DNA of 64,000 bases from Gordius sp. MW1. Taxonomy: Eukaryota > Nematomorpha > Gordioida > Gordea > Gordiidae. The DNA is taken from positions 17,099,245-17,163,244 of the forward strand of contig OZ038528.1 of assembly GCA_964036665.1 (NCBI GenBank), written 5' to 3'. The translations under genes were made by a program, and so were the position numbers. The notes beneath the pieces are model-generated. The model did no database searches. It was not told where the DNA came from and worked only from the letters and a program-made list of their open reading frames with translations. Each line of letters starts with the position of its first letter. Positions within the stretch are counted from its first letter, which is position 1. This document shows positions 12,601-21,600 of this stretch, in pieces.

Positions 12601-15600
12601 ATTCCATTGGTCAGCAGCCAGCGGACGGCCAAAAAGTCATAATAGCAATGGTAGTAACAGGAACAATCATAATAGTAAAAAAAAACGAAAAAAATAATTT
12701 CGATTCACATTATGGCCAATGGTCATTTTTTCCATCGGTCAGGAGCCAGCGGACGGCCAAAAAGTCATAATAGCAATGGTAGTAAGAGGAACAATCATAA
12801 TAGTCAAAAAAACGAAAAAAATAATTTCGATTTACATTTTGGCCAATGGTCATTTTTTTCATTGGTCAGCAGCCGACGGACGGCCAAAAAGTCTTATTAT
12901 CAATGATAGTAACAAGAACAATCAGAAGAGTCAAAAAAACTCCGGGATTCTAACCCAAAAACTAGTTAAATTGCATAGCAATTAGAAGTAAACAACTTTT
13001 ATTTATGTTTATTATATAACATTGGTCAGCAGCCAGCGGACGGCCAAAAAGTCATAATAGCAATGGTAGAAACAGGAACAATCATAATAATCAAAAAAAA
13101 CGAAAAAAATAATTTCGATTCACATTTTGGCCAATGGTCATTTTTTTCATTGGTCAGCAGCCAGCGGACGGCCAAAAATTCTTATTATCAATGATAGTAA
13201 CAAGAACAATCATAAGAGTCAAAAAAAACTCCGGGATAACTAGTTAAATTGCATAGCAATTAAAAGTAAACAACTTTTATTTATGTTTATTATATAACTA
13301 GTTAAATTGCATAGCAATTAAAAGTAAACAACTTTTATTTATGTTTATTATATAACTAGTTAAATTGCATAGCAATTAAAAGTAAACAACTTTTATTTAT
13401 GTTTATTATATAATAGATAATTTAACAAATCTTATATATAACACACCGAGGGAGATAGAGATGAGGGGTGGGGCACCTCTTATGCATGAGATAGAGATGA
13501 GGGGTGGGGCACCTCTTTCTCATGCATTAATTTAAAAAAGCGATAACCTAATATACCCAATGCAAATAGATAGGGAGGACAACGGACAACGGACGGACAA
13601 CGGACAACCAAAAACGAGCCCATAAATTGCATAGCGATTAATAACTAAATTGTATTTCGCTCATCCAAATCGTATAAGAACATAGTAAATTTATAAAAAA
13701 GACATACCGCATTCATAATATTCAAGACGTAATCCATGATTTTTTCTTCCCTATTTTCGATAACTTGGGTTTGGGTGTAAAGATCTTCATCGTAAAATAA
13801 GCCAATCTCCACGGTGGCATCTCTAAGCACTTCGGCATTAGCAGGTTCTCGTTTTTTCCTCACTTTATTCTCTAAATCCATTGTTTTGTTGCTATTTGTC
13901 GAAATCCATTTCGATATTTTGTTACGATAAATTGATAGGGGATCGATGATGTGAGCGTGATGTTCGTATAAATGATCTGCAAAATTTATTAATTAATTTA
14001 TTAAGTTAAAATGGAAAAAATTTATTTGTTATTGATTCTTGAAGCCATACTCGAGTTAACTTGCTTAACAGGTATTGAAAATGTAGCATGTAATTTGATG
14101 AAAAATTAAATTTTTGGCAAAAAATAAATAGATGAATTTCCTTTAACTTCTTAAAAATAATCAAAAAAACGTTTTTTCATTATAAGTTTAAAGGATCTTT
14201 AGTGTAAAATTAAAAATTGGTTAAGGTAAACGTTATTAATTGCTATGCAATTTATTTATATACACGAAAACTTAAATCTTCTTGTTTATCCTCACAGCGA
14301 TCACTATCAATCACCGATCCTAATTGCATTTATTGAAGAGTTTACACAAAATCAATATTATTGAAGGTTTACAAGTTACAGATAATATGTGAATTCTTTT
14401 ATAATGGGCCTGATTTTTAGAGACAACTTCAACTAAAATTCAGGTGAAGTGCGCTTAAAGTTTTGAGAAATTCTAATGCAAAATCCGATTTATATTCTTT
14501 ATTTTTAAGGAAAAGCTAAAAGAAGATCTGGTTAGGATTGCAAAATCTTGCATCTAAGGAATTTAGATGTAAAAAAGTGTTGCTAATAAATTAATTCGTT
14601 TAAGATCTAACTCTCCGATTCAAACTTATGTATTAGCACTTCGTTAAATTTAAATTTTTATTTATTCAGGATCACTTTGTCAGCAGATAGTTACTTCTAT
14701 TTTAAATTATAAAAAAATATTCAATTTATAAATAATTTGCTACCCATAGGGCAAAAATGTTCTTCTTGGGATGCTTGATCGTGCAGGTTTCTAGGTAACT
14801 CTATTACAATGTGAGAATCATGAGAAAATTCCATTAAATCGTGGAGCATTTTTCTGTCCATATATTTTTTGTATTCGAAATTTTTATAGTCTGTTGCACT
14901 TGAAGAATCATTAATTCCATTATTATTCGCATTAGACTCTAGTATGGTCCTTTTAACGCGATGTGCTACGTTGGGCGAGAGTGGGTGAATAAAATAGTGA
15001 GAACCATCGTGGGATCGAATGTACCCGCGCTATCAATTATATAATAAAAATTGAAAATACACATTAAAAATAGATAAAATCTAACACATGTTTATTTAAT
15101 TATTTCAAATGTAATTTTACCTACTAAAACAACTGGGATGTAAAATATATAAAAATTAAAGCCGTCATTATATTAAACTATAGGCCTGGGCCCGGCTCGC
15201 TAATTTCCTACAGAGCCCGACCCGGACCCGTAAAAAAATTATTTTGCTACCTTTATTTCGAATTTTAATTTTTTTACCGAAATGTTTAAACAATATGTCT
15301 ATGTATTACAAGTGTTAATCAGAACCATGTAAAAATAATAAATTAATAATAATTTTTAGTCAGACAAGTTGTTCCTTAAGAAAAAAAAATTCACTAGTGA
15401 CATTAGTAGTCGGGATACATCAAATTCGCTTTTCCATCATTCTTAATCTCATTTTGTTGATATAGAGTGAGTGATATTTTATAAAAAGAACTTGAAGAAA
15501 ATTAAATTTAATCCTTTAATTTTAATTCTGGCTATGCCCATCAGATGAAGCAGCAGCCAGGATTGGGCTAGAGGGGAGCAATACGGGAGGGACAAAATGA

Positions 15601-18600
15601 TAATCATTGCTAATTTTAGCCATAACTATATTAAATTTTGAAGAATTTTTGGATTTAGAGGGGGACAGCAGCCCCTTTCTGCCAACCCCTGGCCACGTCT
15701 ATGAGATGAAGTGTACACATAATCTTGAGTTAAGCGCGTTGATGTCTTTATGAATGAATTAACAGGGAAATCTAATTTAATTTTCCTTGTTAATATAATG
15801 AAAATCAAATAATTATAAATTACTAGAACAATATAAAAACACACCTTTGTTTATACTTTTAAAATACAAAGAATAATCTAATTTATTTAGTAACGGGCTT
15901 TTGGCTGGCCTTAAGTTTATCTAGGCCCGGCCCGATAGGTCATATTACGGTCCTTCCAGGCCCGGCCCGTTTTATTATGCAGAAGCCCATCCAAGCCCGG
16001 TCCGCGGGCCGGGCTTTTAAGCCCGTCCGCGTGTGGGGCCGTGTAGGTCTCTAGAGAAGGGTATACGATTTGCAAATAAGTTGAAACTGAAGAGTGTATT
16101 TTACTTATATGACTAATAAATATTTTTAAAAATTTTGAAAATATGTTCATGAAAACTAAATTTTAATTAGCTACCCAGATCTGATGTTGATCATAACGGT
16201 TATAATTATAACAATGAAAAAATGTGAGTAATGCCCAGTATAGGTTAGTGAAGAGATATAATATTTCAGGCATATAAATTAGACATTTAATAGACACCAA
16301 TTATATCATCTACAAATTCGTACCATGAGGACCCTCTTACGTTGTTCTTATTTATGTATTAAGAACCTGATAAATAAAAGTTACAATTATTGGGAACAAC
16401 ATAAATCATAAGCGCATCTTATTAATTTTTAAGTGTTTATAAGTGATTTAGAATTTGTATCTAAGTCAAATAGCCATACTTTTTTAAACAAATGTAGAAC
16501 TGTTTGTTTTAAAAAGGGAGACCTAAAATTTAAAGCATGCTATCATCAACTATATGTTAAATTTATGATTGGTTGGGTTTTTAAATTACCAAAGAGATAT
16601 GGGTCAAATTTATTAAACTCTTGAGCAAATAAATTTGTTTATTTACAAAAATTGTGCTCCATTTAGTTTACCTAGATTTTGACTATACATTCGAATATTC
16701 TTGGGCGTAGCCAGGGGGAGACAGGAAGGGGCGGCTGCCCCCCTCTAAATTAAAAAATTTCTTAAAATTTAATAATTAAGGTTTACAATTCAAAAACTTA
16801 TTATTTTGCCTCTCCCTAAAGCATTATTGCCCCCTCTGATTTCAATTTTGACTACGCCCATGCGAATATTATTTACAAAAAAAAGGCAAAATATAAATTA
16901 TTGCACATATTTTTAAGTGAATTGATTCGCCCCGACCCGGTTTTAAAATTAACACGATGTTAAGTTAAAAATTCTAGCTTTTTTAAAGTGATCAAACAAC
17001 CTCATTCTTAAAATTGTTGGCTGAGGTTAATTCTACAAATTTAAATAAGCAGTCGCATGCTTAAATGCTATCTCATTAGGACTCGCGTTAAAACCGGTCC
17101 AAATGATAATGATTACTATGTAATTTTCTCGAGAATCATCGTATAATGGGGTGCCCTATCAACTCGCCGAAAACCATCTTGCCGAATTCACCCTGGGACA
17201 TTAACGAACACCTTTCCATTATCATAAAGATGGCCCTAAATTGACTACCTTTTATAATAATTATCAATTTTATTATAAAAAATACCTAAATATTAACTTT
17301 AATCCCAAATTGAATGGCTAACATGCTTAATTGCTGGGAGACATTTTTTAATTGGGGGACATTTTTTAACATTGGGACATTCAATTCGGCAAGATGGTTT
17401 TCGGCAAGTTGACGGGCCCGTATAATGGATTAATAAGGGTAAGGATAGCGGTAAGCCCTTGTCATCACTACTACTAACTAATTTCATACTTTGGCAACAC
17501 CTCCATTAAATCCATGTTATTGTTGGGTAAGGTAAAGAGGGGAATGAGGGGAGGGGATGTGTAACAGAGCCTTGATAATAACTATCAATGCCTAAACACG
17601 GGGAAAAATTAACATGGAGGCATATGATAGATTACTTAAAGTTTTTACATGGTCGCTTACAGAGTAAGTAATCCCCATAAATCCAATCCAATTGTCTCAC
17701 GAAGAGTTAAAGAAACCTTTCCCTCATCCGCCTATACCAACCAAAGTATCTATTATATATTATAAGAATGCTGCAGTAAAGCGGTTTGCCTTAACCTACC
17801 TATTTACCTTTACATGCATATAATGTAATTTAATATAGTCTTCTCGCCCCCTCCCATCTTCTAAACTCCCCCCCCCAATATCTCCCTTCCCCGCCCTCCG
17901 AGAGCGTTCCATCGGAGTTTAAATTGTGTCACAAAGACTAGTAGTCATACTTTAATCGAGAAACCGTAGCTTCTTAACTCCATTACTACACTAGTATTCT
18001 ATTACAACAACTATTACATAGCTGTGTTACTAAAGTATGTATGTACTAAGTTAAAAATATTTAAACTGGCATCTTTGTCGGTTAATAGTCGTAGTGTGAG
18101 GATGTAATAAAGTTAAAACTTAAGCAATAATACGCATGGGCGTAAGCAGCCCTCCCCCCCAAAAAAAAAATTTTTCAATACAAAAGCTCTAACAAATTAA
18201 AAAAATAGGGGGAGGGGGCCAGGGGTCTGGCTGCCCACACTGCCTAATTTAGGGCAGTTGCTTTTTTTTTGCTCTCAGGAAAATTTGGGATAGTCGAGAC
18301 CTTTTTTTTTTAATCTGCCCCCCCCCCTAATTCAAAACCTGGGTACGCCCATTACGTCATCCATTTGAATTGTATAAAACACTACTAATAAAAAGTAATC
18401 ACGCTATTACTTAATGTATTTAATCAAAAGTTACCTATTCACTAGTGAAATTATCATTTGAATAGATATTTTTAAGCTAATTTCCAATATATTTATAAAA
18501 AAATTTAATTATACCAGTTTTAACTAAAGATTAATTGTCATAAAGTGGTCGAGATTCTGTTTTCTTATTAAATTAAGATTTTAAAAATGTCTTAAAGAGT

Positions 18601-21600
18601 AGATAACCGCTCCCACAAATTTTTAAAATAATTTCTAATTTATCAGCAGATGTCTAAAAAATATGTAAAATTCCTCTAAAATTTGGTAAAAGCGTCATAT
18701 TTGCGGATGTGAATGCAAAAATTCTCCTCCTATTATATAAAAAAAAACATTTAAATAAAGCGGCTTATGCAAGGGAGATTTCGGGTTAGAACCCACCTCC
18801 TCCCCTCCCCTCACTCCCCCAATGACAAAAAATTAATTTTATTATCGGATTATATGGAAAAACTTAATAATATTAATAGAAACAAAATTAGTAACCCCCC
18901 CCCCTTTTAGGCAATCCTGCATCTACCATTATTTAAATAAGTAAAATGCGACCTTACCAATCCACCGTTGCAAGTGCTTATAGCTGCATACGATAATGAT
19001 TCGACATCTTTCACCTCAGGCGGTGTACCATCATTAGAATGTCTTTCATTGACGTCGGCTAAATTGTTTAGGGAATTAACGGAGTTAATGGGAGGATGGA
19101 GAAATCCTCTGTAATAACAACTAGGCACCCTTACCGGTAAAGTTTTAACGTGACTCCCGTTGCGAATGGAATAAATAAAATTGGGGGCCACTAGCCTATC
19201 ATTTTTTTGCAAGCTAATATTAAAGGCTTTGTCGAACGCCTTTATATGCACATATCTTTGTGGTGGGTGATGATCAGCGTCATAATCTTCATTATTCTCT
19301 CCATCTTCGATCGCGTACTGATACCCAGTACCGTGTTTGATGGTCCCATCGAAATTGTAGGCAGGTCCTTTAACTATTTTGTGCCTGAATTTTTTGCCTT
19401 GTCTCCAGGCGAGTCGCCTCAACTGTAATTCCTTTCGAAAAGCCAAAGGTTCCCTCCGTCGTAACATGGAATAAGAATGGGAATTTACGTTAATGTCAGG
19501 TTGAAAATTAAAAGTTTCGTTCTCGTCGCTAGAATAATTTAGTCGCAGATTGTGATTAAACTGTTGTGCTAGAAGGTCCGATGCCTGACGCTTGAACCGT
19601 TTTACGCTCATAAGTTTTTGTGCATCGTCCTTATGGGATTTCGCGCGCTTAAAGTCTGGTAATGTGATCGCCACTTTAAGCGCTCCGTCAAATTCTAAAA
19701 GGGCTTTATAACCAAAATGTCATTTAATTTTATTCTTTTTCGTTTTAAATAAAATTTGGTATCAGAAAAAAAATGTAATTTACAAAATTGTTATGTAAAA
19801 TCGATTCCGATCAAAATTAGAGGGTAAATAAGAAACCATTGTCCTATTAAACACTAAGCAGCTTTAGCCAAAGTTGTGATTACATGAACACGTTTAAAAC
19901 GTGAATATATCGATGCACGATTTTATGCCCTTCCCCACCCATTATACTTAAAATTCTCAACTATTAAAAGTGGTGATAACAAATAAATTCTGTGGGTCAT
20001 ATTGAAGCCATCTTGTACGTAACATTTGAGGTGAATCGATTTTGTTTATAGGCCTCGATATTGAAAATAATTTATAAATTATTGACTAAAAGTCTACTAT
20101 TGAAGAAAGTATGTATAAAAGTTTAATTAATTTTATTAATATTATATGGTTTGAAAACCTTGCGTTTTAAATACGATGTAGCTTAAAATGTATTTTAAAG
20201 AATGTGTCATACTTGAGCCAAAATGAATAGGATCCTCGGCTCTGAAAATATCGAAAATTTCACGATACAATTCCTGAATTGATAATTTTGTGTAAATAAA
20301 TACAATTAATAAACAAATTGATTTATATTGTTAATTCACAACAATCTAGTGGCTGAATCGTCAACAATAAGTATACTGATATTTGTTTATTAATGTCTTT
20401 CTAATAATTATTGCCAATCTTCATAGTGATTTATTTTCTCTTTCGCATGTAATTAGAAATTTAATAAATCTTGCAGATGGGTTTATCATGACGTTTGCGT
20501 GAATGGATGAGGTACAACGGCTAATAGACGAGTATGAACGCATGGCCCTCAGCAAAACCCAGTCCAACAGAAATGTAAATTGGTCAGAAAATTTGACTAC
20601 GGAAATATTGTTGGACGAGCCAATGACAATACAAAACAAGGCAGAGAGTGTCGAAAATTCTTTAATAGAAGGCACTCCTTATGCGAAGAGTCTAGAAGAA
20701 GAAGAAATTAAAGCGAACGAAAGGCACAAAAATGAATGTGGGCAAGTGCGTAGAGGAATATTAAAAAATAGAATTGAAGAAACAAATTATAACGGCACAA
20801 ATAGGGAAAATTTATATACATCGTGTCCATCACCTAGAGACATGAGGGAAGGGATAATTTTATCAATTCCTTCCCTACCCAGGGTCAAATCTCAATGCAG
20901 CAAGGATATCGCTTCGGGTGGGGGTGATGGCTCCACCCAAAGTTTGTCATTTAACTACTTAAGGTCACCAGAAATTTCGCGTAAAAGTTCGCTCGCAATA
21001 GAGGATAACTCCAGTTTGAGAAACAGCGTGGAAAGTCAGACTACCGAAGAAATAACTCTTCGTGCCCTGATCGAAAGAGTAATTCGATTTAATCGGGAGG
21101 CCTATCGCTATGACCACTATGCTGGACTATTTGCCCTTCTAACCGAGCTTAAACGTGTCGTAATCATTAGTGATCGGACTAAAGTAATTTTCGGCAATCT
21201 GGGTGGATTTCAAGCGCTATTAAGTGGACAGATAGATGATAGAGTGATAACGACTGAAATTATCGATGATTACCAAGCCCATGCCCTGATCCAACTCCTA
21301 GAATTCTTGCGTTTAGCCTGTCAGTCGACTTATTCCAACACAAGACAAGTGTCAGAAAATGGTAATTTTACGAGTAAATTAATAAGCTACTTAACGGGCC
21401 CCAAAAATTATTACATTAAACAGGCGGCACGGGACTTGTTGTTGGTGCTTACGGCTTTTCAAAAGGGGCAGGACAGCTTGTCGCAACTATTTGTCACGCG
21501 TAAATTAAGCCTGGAAACTTTACTGGTCGACATTTCTTACGATCAAGACGTTAAATGCATGGAAATTTTGTGCAATTTGAGCCGATGTCAGGCATTCGTT

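Larger units (their letters stand above)
11834..13641 (-). mobile_element. Helitron/HINE-like non-autonomous element, copy 1
   Basis: About 90% shared with 30735-32462 except for array length. The left end has the hairpin GGGCCTTCGGCCC, then (GGGAAGGGAAGAG)n. The right end is gcccataaattgcatagc, whose inverse tgctatgcaatttatgggc is subterminal on the left (about 11960). A terminal hairpin plus subterminal inverted repeats plus central tandem repeats is the layout of Helitron-related HINE elements; the hairpin end would be 3' on the minus strand. No replication protein. It lies in ADAMTS intron 5. Confidence 0.6.

Noticed and set aside
12120-12985. Open frames with repeated ANGHFF motif
   Set aside because: They arise from the 100-130 bp tandem units of a non-coding element; the same peptide appears at 31.6 kb for the same reason.
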